NCBI GenBank assembly: GCA_005882275.1
Contig: VBAK01000165.1
Location: 1 to 48,967 of the forward strand
Source: Candidatus Segetimicrobium genomatis
GTDB taxonomy: Bacteria; Sysuimicrobiota; Sysuimicrobiia; Sysuimicrobiales; Segetimicrobiaceae
Length of the DNA stretch: 48,967 bases
Direction: 5' to 3'
The position numbers and the translations under genes are program-made. Below are positions 16,514 to 25,003 of the stretch, in pieces. How positions within the stretch are numbered: the stretch's first letter is position 1; each line of letters starts with the position of its first letter. Below the pieces are notes generated by a model. That model ran no database searches, was not told the origin of the DNA, and worked only from the letters and a program-made list of their open reading frames with translations.

Positions 16514-17026
16514 ATGTGGCGCCTCGCCGCAGGCGTGATCCTCGCCCTGATCGCCGGCACGGCGCTGGCCGGCGGGTCTGCCCGCGCGGCCACGCCCTCA
16601 TTCCCTGATGTACCCCCCTGGCATTGGGCGTACGACAGCCTGATCCAGGTCCGCGATGCGGGGATCGTGATCGGGTACCCCGCGCCGGCGGGGGAGTTGA
16701 TCGAGATCTCGATCACGCAGGTGTACGACGCGTTTACCCATACCGGGGCGCGGGGCGCCCAGGCCTGGGCGGAGCGGTTCACGTATAATCGTCCGGCAGA
16801 TTGGCCTGCCCCGTTCCTGCGCGCCCACCTTACGGGGTTCTCGCTCTCCCGGTTGCAGACCAGGGTTTCAGGAGAGGTGGCGTCGGCGGTGTTCGACGCC
16901 ACCGTCACCACCCGGGACGGCCGAAGTCTCTCGGCCCCGATGCGGGTCCAGCTGCGCCTGCGCGATGGGGACTGGCAGGTGGACTACGCCACCCTCCGGG
17001 CGGGCGCTCCGTGGCTCACGCCGTAA
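16514..17026 (+). CDS. Secreted protein with one S-layer homology (SLH) domain
   Basis: A 170-residue exported protein: signal peptide MWRLAAGVILALIAGTALAG through about residue 26, then one SLH repeat (FPDVPPWHWAYDSLIQVRDAGIVIGYP, described here by its FxDV, HWA and GYP hallmarks), then about 100 residues of a small beta-rich domain. ATG 16514 is preferred over an in-frame start at 16466 because GGAGGTGG lies just upstream and the signal peptide begins there. SLH domains bind pyruvylated wall polymers made by CsaB, and a csaB gene is present at 30102-31175. A single SLH repeat may bind weakly or act as part of an oligomer. The C-terminal domain is not recognised. Confidence 0.8.
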   Translation: MWRLAAGVILALIAGTALAGGSARAATPSFPDVPPWHWAYDSLIQVRDAGIVIGYPAPAGELIEISITQVYDAFTHTGARGAQAWAERFTYNRPADWPAPFLRAHLTGFSLSRLQTRVSGEVASAVFDATVTTRDGRSLSAPMRVQLRLRDGDWQVDYATLRAGAPWLTP

Positions 17027-17069
17027 GGATCCAGATTAGCTGCCGCGTGGGTACGATCGGAGGCGCCGG

Positions 17070-17948
17070 ATGCCATCGGCGCTGATCAACGGGGTGCGCC
17101 TGCATTACGAGACATATGGACAGGGCGTGCCCCTGGTGTTCGTCCACGAATTCGCGGGGGACCAGCGAAGCTGGGATCCTCAGGTGAGGTTCTTCGCCCG
17201 CCGGTATCAGGTCATCACGTACAACGCCCGCGGCTATCCCCCGTCCGATGTGCCCGCCGACACCGGCGCCTATTCGCAGGACCACGCCGTCGAGGATCTC
17301 CGGGGCCTGATCCTGCACCTCCGGCTCGCGCCGGCGCACGTCTGCGGCCTCTCGATGGGCGGCTACGCCACGCTCCACCTCGGGCTCCGGTATCCCGAGC
17401 TCGCCCGGTCCCTGGCCGTCGCCGGCTGCGGGTACGGTTCCGACGACCAGGCGCAATTTCGCCGGGACGCCGAGGAACTGGGCCGCCGGATCGAGGAGGA
17501 GGGGATGGCCGCCTTCGCCGCGTCCTATGCCCGCGGCCCCTTCAGGATCCCGTTCATGCGCAAAGACCCCCAGGGGTGGCAGGCGTTCGCCGACGCGCTC
17601 GCGCAGCACTCGGCGCGCGGGTCCGCCGGCACGATGCGAGGGGTCCAGGGACGGCGCCCCTCGGTCTATGACCTCCGGGAGGCGCTGTCGACGCTCGCGG
17701 TGCCCACGCTGATTGTCACCGGCGATGAGGACGGCCCGTGCCTCGCCCCGGGGGTGTTCATGAAACAGCAAGCCCCGGCGGCGGGACTGCTCATCCTCCC
17801 CCGGACCGGCCACACGATCAACCTGGAAGAGCCGGAGGCGTTCAACCGCGCGGTCCTCGACTTCCTGACGCTGGTGGAGTCCGGCCGGTGGCAGGCGCGG
17901 GAGCCGGAGCCGCCCGGCCGGTCAGCGCTCCTCCCCGACCGGCGATAG
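17070..17948 (+). CDS. Alpha/beta-fold hydrolase
   Basis: A 292-residue cytoplasmic hydrolase. The nucleophile elbow is GLSMGG (Ser near residue 95), the acid is likely Asp in VTGDEDGP, and the His is in RTGHTINLEEP. The oxyanion region follows VFVHEFAGDQRSWD; the His-Glu-Phe there replaces the more usual HG loop. It resembles 3-oxoadipate enol-lactonase and related esterases, but the substrate is not known. The start at 17070 lies 43 bases after the SLH gene stop on the same strand. It ends 66 bases before the convergent gene at 18015. Confidence 0.88.
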   Translation: MPSALINGVRLHYETYGQGVPLVFVHEFAGDQRSWDPQVRFFARRYQVITYNARGYPPSDVPADTGAYSQDHAVEDLRGLILHLRLAPAHVCGLSMGGYATLHLGLRYPELARSLAVAGCGYGSDDQAQFRRDAEELGRRIEEEGMAAFAASYARGPFRIPFMRKDPQGWQAFADALAQHSARGSAGTMRGVQGRRPSVYDLREALSTLAVPTLIVTGDEDGPCLAPGVFMKQQAPAAGLLILPRTGHTINLEEPEAFNRAVLDFLTLVESGRWQAREPEPPGRSALLPDRR

Positions 17949-18014
17949 CCGTACGCGCGCGATGTGGCCCGGCGACGCTGTATCACGCCTGCCGGGGCCG
18001 GCACGTCGCCCGCG

Positions 18015-18704
18015 TCAATCACCGCATTGGTGATTTCCAGAGCCCTCGCACCGGCGGTCGCGCTCGCGATTGCCGGCCCAGTGGTCCTGGGGCCGCTGTA
18101 GCTCGCGACCGCCGCGATCATCCTCATCGTCGCGGCCATCCCGGCCGGAATGCCCCCAGCGGACGGGAGCGTCGTGATGGGGTCCGCGGTACGGCCGGTA
18201 CTCCGGCCTGTAGTAATGCCGGTAGTACGGCCCGTAGTACGGGTACCGATGGAAATGGCCGTCGTGATCCCGCACCAAGAGGAACAGCAGCCCCGCCACG
18301 AAGATCGTCCCGAGGACAATGCCGGCGATGGGCTGGGGCTCGTAGACCACCTGGGGCGGCGGCGGAGCGTACGGCGGGGCGGGCGCGACAGCGCGGCCCA
18401 CGACATCGATCCGCGTGGCCACGAACTCGCTGCCGCTGGCCACGAGCCACGCCGAAGCCGGCGCGCCGAGGTACTGCTGCAGCGAGCAGAACGGCATGCT
18501 CGTCGAATCCACCAGCACCGCGGTGTACGGAGCCGCCGCGACCGTGTTCGAGGCACCCGGACTGCTCAGCACGATGGTCTGCGCCCGGCAATCGATCGCC
18601 TGAATCGTGCCCTCGACCTGGATGGAGGATTGAGCCTGGCCGACCCCAGAGAGCCCCAGCACCGGGAGCAGCGCTCCCAGCCCGAGCGCGATCGCTTTTC
18701 GCAT
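18015..18704 (-). CDS. Exported, membrane-anchored hypothetical protein with Tyr/His-rich tail
   Basis: A 229-residue protein of unknown function. A signal peptide (MRKAIALGLGALLPVLGLSG, cleavage near GQAQS) is followed by a beta-rich domain of about 90 residues. A proline-rich linker (APAPPYAPPPPQVVYEPQP), a membrane helix (IAGIVLGTIFVAGLLFLLV) and a tail dense in Tyr, His, Arg and Pro (HRYPYYGPYYRHYYRPEY) complete it. The last 40 residues are highly charged. ATG 18704 has GGAGGGACGAGCG upstream and is preferred over longer in-frame starts. The tail could bind metal, wall polymer or nucleic acid; nothing identifies which. It faces the alpha/beta hydrolase gene and lies downstream of tRNA-Glu on the same strand. 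Confidence 0.7.
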   Translation of the reverse strand: MRKAIALGLGALLPVLGLSGVGQAQSSIQVEGTIQAIDCRAQTIVLSSPGASNTVAAAPYTAVLVDSTSMPFCSLQQYLGAPASAWLVASGSEFVATRIDVVGRAVAPAPPYAPPPPQVVYEPQPIAGIVLGTIFVAGLLFLLVRDHDGHFHRYPYYGPYYRHYYRPEYRPYRGPHHDAPVRWGHSGRDGRDDEDDRGGRELQRPQDHWAGNRERDRRCEGSGNHQCGD

Positions 18705-18908
18705 CGCTCGTCCCTCCCGTTCGTTTCGGTGCGGACGGCGTGCGCGCGCCGGGGCACGCGTCCTCTGCGCGAACGACCCGGGTTGCGCATCACCGCCGTC
18801 GATCCAGGTCGCAAGTCTAGCATTCACTTTCGAAGATCTCATGAAAAACTTGTGAAGATTGCCGGATGGTGGCCTTTCCGGATCTCGGAGAGGAGTAGTC
18901 GCCCGCGG

Positions 18909-18984
18909 TGGTGGCCCCAGGGGAATTCGAATCCCCGTTTCGGCCTTGAGAGGGCCGCGTCCTAGGCCTCTAGACGATGGGGCC
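18909..18984 (-). tRNA. tRNA-Glu (anticodon CTC)
   Basis: On the minus strand the acceptor stem GGCCCCA pairs with TGGGGCC, followed by A and an encoded CCA (18909-18911). The D-arm contains TCTAGAGGCCTAGGAC. The anticodon stem CGGCC/GGCCG encloses the loop CTCTCAA with anticodon CTC. The T-arm is GGGGA-TTCGAAT-TCCCC. All arms close, so the gene should be functional. Confidence 0.97.
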
Positions 18985-18995
18985 GCGCATCGATG

Positions 18996-19024
18996 AGTAT
19001 ATCAGATGGCGGCCGGCATGTCGT
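18996..19024 (-). promoter_or_regulatory. Probable promoter of tRNA-Glu
   Basis: On the minus strand a TATACT box (18996-19001) stands 11 bases before the tRNA 5' end, with ACGACA at 19019-19024 as the -35 after a 17-base spacer. The match is moderate, but the position fits tRNA transcription. Confidence 0.55.
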
Positions 19025-19120
19025 CCTCACGGCGCCGGGCCCGTGCAGCGCGGGCGTGGGGAGGGGATGACCTCGCGATCGTGGAACCCTCGGGGGCAGA
19101 TCGCGCGAGGGGAGCACGGG

Positions 19121-20320
19121 ATGGCCGTCTACGATGTCATCGTGTTGGGAGTCGGCGGCATGGGAAGCGCCGCCGCGTACCATCTGGCCCGGCGCGGAGC
19201 GCGCGTGCTGGGGCTCGAGCAGTTCGGGGTCGCGCACGATCGGGGATCCTCGCACGCGCGGACCCGTGTGATCCGGCAGGCGTATTTCGAGGGGCCGGAC
19301 TACGTTCCGCTCCTGTTCCGCGCCTACGACCTCTGGCACGAACTGGAGCGCGCCGCCGGCACGACCCTGCTGACGAGGACGGGCGCGCTCCACCTGGGCG
19401 CTCCCGAGGCCGAGGGGGTGGCCGGCGCGGCCCTGAGCGCCCGCACGCACCGCATCCCCCACGAGATGCTCGACGCGGCGGAGATTCGCAAGCGCTACCC
19501 GGTGCTCCGGCCTCAGCCCGGCCAGGTGGCCCTCCTCGAATACGAAGCGGGCATCCTCAACCCCGAGCAGTGCGTGAGCACGCACATCGACCTGGCCCGG
19601 CGGGCCGGGGCGGACCTCCACTTCGACGAGGCCGTGACGTCCTGGACCGCCCGGCCGGATCGGGTGAGCGTCCGCTCAGACCGGGGGACCTACGAAGCCG
19701 GTCACCTCGTCGTGACCGCGGGGCCGTGGGCCGGGCAGCTCCTACAAAATCTCGGCGTCCCTCTGGAGGTGACCCGCGCGGTGCTCTACTGGTTCGAGCC
19801 GCGCGCCCGCGTCGAGGAGTTCAAGCGCCTTCCCATCTACATGTGGGAGGACCACGGCAAATACGCCTACGGGTTTCCGTACCTCGAGGGCCAGGGCCTC
19901 AAGGTCGGGTTCCACCATGTGTTCGCCGAGGTCACCACGCCGCAGACGATCCGCCGGCAGGTCGGCGATGACGAGAAGGCGCGGATGCGCGACCACCTCG
20001 CCTCCCTGATGCCCGACGCCGCCGGGGGCCTGCTGGCGACGGCCACCTGCATGTACACGAACACCCCGGATCTGCACTTCATCATCGACCGCCACCCGGC
20101 GCACGAGACGGTCACGGTGGCCTGCGGCTTCTCCGGCCACGGCTTCAAGTTCGCGAGCGTCGTCGGCGAGGTCCTCGCCGATCTGGCGCTGCAGGGCAGG
20201 ACCGCGCAGCCCATCGGCCTCTTCGCGCTCAGCCGCTTCCGGTCACCCGGCGCCCTCAAGCGACCGCTGCCGCGGCAGGATCATGTCCCCGGCGGCGGCG
20301 CGCGCCGTCAGGCTACATAA
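19121..20320 (+). CDS. FAD-dependent oxidase, sarcosine oxidase / N-methyltryptophan oxidase type
   Basis: A 399-residue monomeric sarcosine oxidase (MSOX/SolA) family flavoenzyme. The Rossmann motif near the N terminus is GVGGMGSAAAYHLARRG, followed by the acidic residue in LGLEQF and the family stretch RGSSHARTRVIRQAYFE. The Cys that carries covalent 8alpha-S-cysteinyl FAD in this family is present in ATCMYTNTPDLHFIID. It would oxidise an N-methyl or secondary amine and release hydrogen peroxide. The start ATG at 19121 with GAGGGGAG upstream is chosen over an open frame that runs back into the tRNA. Its 3' end overlaps the open frame of the next gene, and the two may share a transcript. Confidence 0.92.
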   Translation: MAVYDVIVLGVGGMGSAAAYHLARRGARVLGLEQFGVAHDRGSSHARTRVIRQAYFEGPDYVPLLFRAYDLWHELERAAGTTLLTRTGALHLGAPEAEGVAGAALSARTHRIPHEMLDAAEIRKRYPVLRPQPGQVALLEYEAGILNPEQCVSTHIDLARRAGADLHFDEAVTSWTARPDRVSVRSDRGTYEAGHLVVTAGPWAGQLLQNLGVPLEVTRAVLYWFEPRARVEEFKRLPIYMWEDHGKYAYGFPYLEGQGLKVGFHHVFAEVTTPQTIRRQVGDDEKARMRDHLASLMPDAAGGLLATATCMYTNTPDLHFIIDRHPAHETVTVACGFSGHGFKFASVVGEVLADLALQGRTAQPIGLFALSRFRSPGALKRPLPRQDHVPGGGARRQAT

Positions 20321-20342
20321 CACGAAGCGGGGGAACCCTGCC

Positions 20343-21812
20343 GTGAAGAGCCAGGTGCTCGGTGTCACCGCCGTGATCACCGCCGCGGTCGTGCTGCTCT
20401 TCGGGTCGGCATTCACCGCCGGCCAGGGGGCCGGAAGCAAGGTCCCGGAGCCTCCGCTGCTGCCGGGGCAAAAGCCGTACTCCCTCGACCTCGGAGAAAC
20501 GATCAGTTACTCGCAGAGCAAAAACTTTGACATCGTCGGCCACAGCTACTTCAAGGGCGAGTGGCTCACGGAGTCCGCCCGCCAGCGGGGGATGGGGTGT
20601 GGCTTCAACGTCCCGCGCGTCTACAAAGGCGTGGGGTACTTCGCCGGGTACGATGATCCCCCCACCTGCTTCGGCGTCGTGATCGCCGATGTGAGCAACC
20701 CCGCGGACATGAAGGCGCTCAGCTTCATCCCCTGCAACCCCGGGACGCGGTGCAACTATCTCCGCCTGAATGCCGCGGGGAAGATCCTGGTCGTCGGCAT
20801 GGATTCCAGTGCGGCGAACCCGCAGCAGCCGGCGGGAGGGCCGGCGGCGCAGGCGGGCTTCGCCTTCTACGATGTCTCCAACCCCCGCGCTCCCGAACGG
20901 CTGGGGTTCTACCCGACGCTGCCGCACGGGGCCACGCACGGGTTCGAGATCGACGACCGGTACGTCTACGGGTGCGCCACGACGGCCCAAACCAAACCGG
21001 CGAACCACGAGCTCCTGATCCTCGATTACACGGACCCCAAAGCCCCCAGCCTGGCGAGCACCGTCCACATCCCGGGGCAGTACCTTGAAGAGACCTATGA
21101 GCCCAGGGACCAGAAAAACCTGGACGGATCTCCCCAGCATGTCTGGTGCCACGAAGTCAACTACCACAAGGATCGGCTGTACGTCGCCTGGCGGGACGCC
21201 GGCATGGTGATCGTCGACGTGAGCGACCGGACTCACCCCGAGATCATCTCGCGCCTGGACTATGTCCCGCCCTTCCACGGCGGGGCCACAGGAGCGACGC
21301 ACACGGCGGCGCCGGTGATCGTGGATCCCGCCAAGGATCCCACGCTGGTGGTCCTCACGGATGAGATCATCGCCTGTCCGCCCGGGTACGGCCGCATCGT
21401 GGACATCTCGGATCTGTCCAACCCCCAGGTGATTTCCACGCTGCGCATCCCCCATGTCACCGACAACTTCGACCGCGCGGCCGGGAAATTCGTCTGTCCG
21501 TCGAACGGCGGATACGTCCACCATCCGTGGTTCGATTTCCGGTCGCCCGGCCTGCTCTACACGGCGTGGATCGAGCAGGGGGTCCGCGCCTGGGACATCT
21601 CCAACCCGTTCCTGCCGCGCGAGATCGGGTACTACCTCTCGCCCCGATACCCCGGGCGGTTCCCGAACCGGCAGGTCCGAGAAGTGTATCAGGATCGCGA
21701 CACGGGGCTCCTCTACATGGCCGACGCCAACGGCGGCGGGATCACCGTGCTGCGGTGGGTCGGCCCCATCCCCAGGCGTCCTGTCCCGGCGGCCGCTCCC
21801 GGAGCGCGCTGA
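20343..21812 (+). CDS. Secreted LVIVD-repeat (beta-propeller) protein
   Basis: A 489-residue exported protein. The GTG at 20343 starts a signal peptide (MKSQVLGVTAVITAAVVLLF, cleavage near AGQGAGS); the open frame reaches back to 20283, so the start is not certain. The mature protein carries repeated LVIVD-type blades: GVVIADVSNPADM, GFAFYDVSNPRAP, ELLILDYTDPKAP, GMVIVDVSDRTHP, GRIVDISDLSNP and VRAWDISNPFLP. These fold as a beta-propeller. Conserved His and Cys residues (CHEVNYHKD, HHPWFD) suggest possible metal or redox binding. No enzymatic activity is established for the family. It follows the FAD oxidase gene by 22 bases. Confidence 0.88.
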   Translation: MKSQVLGVTAVITAAVVLLFGSAFTAGQGAGSKVPEPPLLPGQKPYSLDLGETISYSQSKNFDIVGHSYFKGEWLTESARQRGMGCGFNVPRVYKGVGYFAGYDDPPTCFGVVIADVSNPADMKALSFIPCNPGTRCNYLRLNAAGKILVVGMDSSAANPQQPAGGPAAQAGFAFYDVSNPRAPERLGFYPTLPHGATHGFEIDDRYVYGCATTAQTKPANHELLILDYTDPKAPSLASTVHIPGQYLEETYEPRDQKNLDGSPQHVWCHEVNYHKDRLYVAWRDAGMVIVDVSDRTHPEIISRLDYVPPFHGGATGATHTAAPVIVDPAKDPTLVVLTDEIIACPPGYGRIVDISDLSNPQVISTLRIPHVTDNFDRAAGKFVCPSNGGYVHHPWFDFRSPGLLYTAWIEQGVRAWDISNPFLPREIGYYLSPRYPGRFPNRQVREVYQDRDTGLLYMADANGGGITVLRWVGPIPRRPVPAAAPGAR

Positions 21813-21942
21813 ACGGGCGCCACCGACCCGACCGCGCTTCCCGCCCCCTTCGCCCGTATCCCGCGATCACAACCGCTCGGGAACCAAATCCCTTGCCGGA
21901 ACCGTAGGAGAACAACAGGCACGGCGTGACGGAGGCGTGATC

Positions 21943-22485
21943 ATGAGGAGAGCCGCTCAACTCTTTGGACCGGCAGACGGCGTCCGGCCGCGGCCCGAAC
22001 GGGCGCGCAGGGGCGGGCAGGTGGCCCAACTCCTTGCGGTGATCCTGCTGGGTCCGCTCTCGCCCGCCTCGGTCCAGATCCCGAGCGGCGCTCCTCTCCC
22101 GTTTGTGACCATCGCCGCGGGCGCCACCTCGAGTATCCGAACCCCGAGCCGATTGGTCGTCCGCAACGACGCCGAGTGGCGCGCCTTGTGGCGCCGGCAC
22201 GATGACCCGGCAGGTGGTGCAGCCCCCCGGGTGGATTTCAACCGCGACATGGTCATTGGGGTTTTTGCCGGTGAGATCCGCGGGCCGGCCGCCGTCGCCA
22301 TCGTCCGCGTTACCCGCGACCCCGACCGGCTCGTCGTGTGGTACACCTTCAGGGATACGAGCCCGATACCGGCCGTCGATAGCAACGTCCCGTCCGCGCC
22401 ATTCAGCATCATCCGGCTGCCGCGGTCTTCACTGCCGGTGGGTTTCGTCCAGGTCAAAACTCCCCAGGTGCTGCGCCGGCCGTAA
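21943..22485 (+). CDS. Exported PrcB_C-domain-like protein
   Basis: A 180-residue protein. ATG 21943 has GGAGG seven bases upstream. About 50 residues with a hydrophobic segment (VAQLLAVILLGPLSPASVQI) form a signal or anchor. The C-terminal domain has the pattern of the PrcB C-terminal domain named from a treponemal protease-complex protein: VVRNDAEWRALWRRH, VDFNRDMVIGVFAGE, and FSIIRLPRSSLPVGF. In the treponemal case the protein associates with a subtilisin-like protease; no protease gene is adjacent here, so the role is unknown. It lies 130 bases after the LVIVD gene and is convergent with the nucleotidyltransferase module. Confidence 0.72.
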   Translation: MRRAAQLFGPADGVRPRPERARRGGQVAQLLAVILLGPLSPASVQIPSGAPLPFVTIAAGATSSIRTPSRLVVRNDAEWRALWRRHDDPAGGAAPRVDFNRDMVIGVFAGEIRGPAAVAIVRVTRDPDRLVVWYTFRDTSPIPAVDSNVPSAPFSIIRLPRSSLPVGFVQVKTPQVLRRP

Positions 22486-22523
22486 AACTGAGGCGTTTGG
22501 CCGGTAGCGCGAATCCCGCGGTC

Positions 22524-23048
22524 TCAGGAGCGCCGGAACGCTTCGGTCACAGCGGCCTGAAGGGTTCGAGGATCGAGGGATGGGTAGCGGTACAGGAGGG
22601 GCTCGACAGCGGCAAAGTATTCCAGTCCTCTGGCGCGGTCAATGAGGCCTCGACGCAGCATCTCCTGAACATCGTCCAAGTCTTGAGCATGCCCCCGCTC
22701 AATCTTGGCGAGCGCCTGGGCGTAGAGATCGAAGTGATGAAAGAACGCCCGTCCCTCCTGCCTGATGAAGGGACTCCTGTCCTCCCATCCGTCGGGGACA
22801 GGAATGAAATCCAGCGGAGACGCGAGCTCGACGTTGATGTGCAGAGTCTCTTTGATGGACGGGACGGCGCGAAGAAGATGATCGCGGTCCGGGACGATCT
22901 TGATGTCCACGTCGATCGTACTGTCCCGCCATCCAAACAAGACTGCCGTAGCGCCCCCCGTAAAGTAGACCCGCGTGTCTTCGTTGGTCTCCGCCCCCAG
23001 CGCTCGCATGAACCGGTGGATCCGGTCGCGGTCCGCTACCTCGCGCAT
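22524..23048 (-). CDS. Nucleotidyltransferase-fold protein (DUF6036-like)
   Basis: A 174-residue protein. The minimal nucleotidyltransferase motif is seen near residue 30: FTGGATAVLFGWRDSTIDVDIKI, with GG and the D-x-D metal pair. A helical C-terminal half follows (DLYAQALAKIERGHAQDLDD, MLRRGLIDRARG). Such proteins are related to MNT and AbiEii families, where they transfer nucleotides to RNA or proteins in toxin-antitoxin modules. The start ATG at 23048 overlaps the end of a 90-residue ORF (23036-23308) by 13 bases, forming a two-gene unit. Whether this is a toxin, an antitoxin or a housekeeping enzyme cannot be decided. Confidence 0.75.
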   Translation of the reverse strand: MREVADRDRIHRFMRALGAETNEDTRVYFTGGATAVLFGWRDSTIDVDIKIVPDRDHLLRAVPSIKETLHINVELASPLDFIPVPDGWEDRSPFIRQEGRAFFHHFDLYAQALAKIERGHAQDLDDVQEMLRRGLIDRARGLEYFAAVEPLLYRYPSLDPRTLQAAVTEAFRRS

Positions 23049-23308
23049 TCAGCCGCCCGTTCGTAGCTCACGAGCCGGCGAATCAGCGCATTGTACCGAG
23101 CATGCGCCGCGTCGCCCTCCGTCTGTTGAAGCAACGCATAGAGCCGGCGTTCCGGTGACGGAAAGGGATGCGGAACAACGATGCCGACCCGCTGAAGACG
23201 TGGCGCGCCAATCGAGACGAGGAGAGCCGGCACAGACTCGACGCCGCCCGAGAGATCGCGAAGGCCGCTCTCTATCAAATCGGCGCCTGGGAACACTGAA
23301 TGTGTCAC
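23036..23308 (-). CDS. Small hypothetical partner of the nucleotidyltransferase
   Basis: A 90-residue protein of unknown function. It reads MTHSVFPGADLIESGLRDLS, then a central hydrophobic segment (VPALLVSIGAPRLQRVGIVV) and a helical, charged C terminus (RYNALIRRLVSYERAAECA). It overlaps the nucleotidyltransferase gene by 13 bases, so the two are co-translated. A perfect TATAAT box (23315-23320) ends only six bases before the GTG start, and no separate Shine-Dalgarno fits, so the mRNA may be leaderless. The pairing recalls small-partner/nucleotidyltransferase toxin-antitoxin modules, but no known partner family was recognised. Confidence 0.65.
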   Translation of the reverse strand: MTHSVFPGADLIESGLRDLSGGVESVPALLVSIGAPRLQRVGIVVPHPFPSPERRLYALLQQTEGDAAHARYNALIRRLVSYERAAECAR

Positions 23309-23314
23309 CTTTCA

Positions 23315-23320
23315 ATTATA
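23315..23320 (-). promoter_or_regulatory. -10 box immediately before the nucleotidyltransferase module
   Basis: On the minus strand this is a perfect TATAAT, followed by TGAAAG and then the GTG start at 23308. Transcription would begin at or next to the start codon. No clear -35 was found 16-18 bases upstream. Confidence 0.5.
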
Positions 23321-23455
23321 ACCCTGCCGGAGGTCGGCCACGCCGGAACCGGCCGATCGCTTGGCCCGAGTTCCCTCTCCGGTGCGTCTGCTGCAGTAGA
23401 GAACGGGTGGTGGGTAGGTTGGCCGACCCACCACCCGCCGGCTTCGCAACACCAG

Positions 23456-24244
23456 TTACGGGTTCTTGGGCGTGAAGAGTGCGAACACCGCGCCCTGGCC
23501 GTCTTTGCAGACCGCAAACCGGCCGACGTTCGGAATGTCGTCGGGCGCCCTGACCACCGTACCGCCGAGCTCCCCGACCTGCCTGGCTGCGCCGTCGCAG
23601 TCCGCAACGGCGAAGTAGGTCAGCCAGTGGGGCGGGACGTCTTTCAACTGGGGCGGCCGCGCCATCATGCCGCCGATCTGGGTCGTGCCGGCCTTGAAGA
23701 TCGTGTACGTGCCTTCTGGACCCATGCTCATCGACTCCGCGCTCCAATCGAACGTCGCACGGTAGAATCGCCCGGCGACCTCGGTGTTGGGCGTCATCAG
23801 CTCGTTCCAGCACATCGCGCCGGGCTCGTTGACGATCCCCGCGCCTGGATGCTTCTTTGCCTGCCAGACGGCGAGTTTCGCACCCGTGGGGTCCTGGATG
23901 AAGGCCATCCGCCCCACATCCAGGACGTCGTTTGGACCGTGAAGCACCTTGCCGCCGCCTTGAGAGACCTTCTTGGCGATGTCGTCGGCGTTCCGCACAT
24001 TGATGTAGGGGACCCAGTGCGGCGGCACACCCTGCGCCTGCCTGTCCTTGTCGAGCGCGTACATCCCCGCCGTGTACTGATTCTTTAGCTGGACCATCGT
24101 GTACGTCATGCCGGGGCCGGCGGGCATGTCGGCAGCCTGCCACCCGAAGAGCCGTCCGTAGAACCTCTTCGCAGCCGCCGGATCGGTGGTGGCGAGCTCA
24201 ACCCAGGAAAACTCACCGTGTGCGTACTCCGTCCTCGTGGTCAT
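23456..24244 (-). CDS. VOC-family protein with two glyoxalase-like domains
   Basis: A 262-residue protein made of two tandem vicinal-oxygen-chelate domains: residues 1-125 (GEFSWVELATTDPAAAKRFY to LAVWQAKKH) and 130-262 (CWNELMTPNTEVAGRFYRAT to FALFTPKNP). The duplicated beta-alpha-beta3 units form one or two metal sites used by dioxygenases, glyoxalases or antibiotic-sequestering proteins. ATG 24244 with AGGAGGGG upstream is preferred over a much longer in-frame start. It lies 13 bases after the DUF899 gene on the same strand and shares its promoter. Substrate unknown. Confidence 0.9.
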   Translation of the reverse strand: MTTRTEYAHGEFSWVELATTDPAAAKRFYGRLFGWQAADMPAGPGMTYTMVQLKNQYTAGMYALDKDRQAQGVPPHWVPYINVRNADDIAKKVSQGGGKVLHGPNDVLDVGRMAFIQDPTGAKLAVWQAKKHPGAGIVNEPGAMCWNELMTPNTEVAGRFYRATFDWSAESMSMGPEGTYTIFKAGTTQIGGMMARPPQLKDVPPHWLTYFAVADCDGAARQVGELGGTVVRAPDDIPNVGRFAVCKDGQGAVFALFTPKNP

Positions 24245-24257
24245 GTACCCCTCCTGA

Positions 24258-24959
24258 CTAGATGAGTTTCGGCGATGTGACGTCGCCGTATTCGTCGTGC
24301 TTGCGCCACCAAACGTACGGTGGGGATTGCGGCCACCCCTCGGGTGAGTCCTCCCATTCCTCCTGGCGGCCGAGCGGTGTGAGGTCGAGCAGGTTGAAGT
24401 CGATCCGCAGCCTATCCGCGCCGCGCGCGGTCGTAAAATAGGTGCGATAGACGGCCGCGCCGTCCCGAAGGAAGGCGCTGAGTCCGAACGATTCCCCATC
24501 CTGGGTCGTCACGCGGAAGTCGTCGTTGAAGTCGCTGCGGTATGAGGAGACCCATGGAACGGTCCAGCCCATCCGCTGCTTGTAGGGTAAGATCTCCGCG
24601 GTCGGAGCGCGGGACACCAGCACCAGGGAGGTGTCCCGGGCGCGGAGATGAGCGAGATGGCCGATGTTGTCCGCAAACGACGAACAGCCCGTGCACGGCT
24701 TCCCACCCGGCGCAAACATGAAGTGGTAGACAATCAGCTGGCGGCGCCCGTCGAACAGGTCGAGCAGGCTGACCTGGCCGTGCGGACCATCGAAAGTGTA
24801 GTTCTTCTCGGTCCTGACCATGGGCAGCCGCCGGCGCTCCGCGGCCAGCGCGTCTAATTGCCGGGTGAGCACTTTCTCCTTGACGAGTAGTTGTTCGCGA
24901 ACCTTGGACCATTCTTCAGCCGATACGATCTTCGGAAGTGCTTCCCTCGTCTCTCTCAT
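24258..24959 (-). CDS. DUF899 thioredoxin-like protein
   Basis: A 233-residue protein of the DUF899 family, thioredoxin-fold proteins sometimes described as predicted dithiol-disulfide isomerases. An N-terminal helical region (SAEEWSKVREQLLVKEKVLT) precedes the thioredoxin-like part, with the redox motif PCTGC in FAPGGKPCTGCSSFAD and a C-terminal EWEDSPEGWPQSPPYVWWR typical of the family. ATG 24959 is preferred to the GTG at 24968 because GGAGG sits eight bases before the ATG and too close to the GTG. It leads a two-gene operon with the VOC protein. Such pairs are often controlled by ArsR-type repressors; none is encoded here. Confidence 0.9.
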   Translation of the reverse strand: MRETREALPKIVSAEEWSKVREQLLVKEKVLTRQLDALAAERRRLPMVRTEKNYTFDGPHGQVSLLDLFDGRRQLIVYHFMFAPGGKPCTGCSSFADNIGHLAHLRARDTSLVLVSRAPTAEILPYKQRMGWTVPWVSSYRSDFNDDFRVTTQDGESFGLSAFLRDGAAVYRTYFTTARGADRLRIDFNLLDLTPLGRQEEWEDSPEGWPQSPPYVWWRKHDEYGDVTSPKLI

Positions 24960-25003
24960 CGCACACACCTCCCAGTGGCTTGCATGGCTGCCCCTCCCGT
25001 CCT

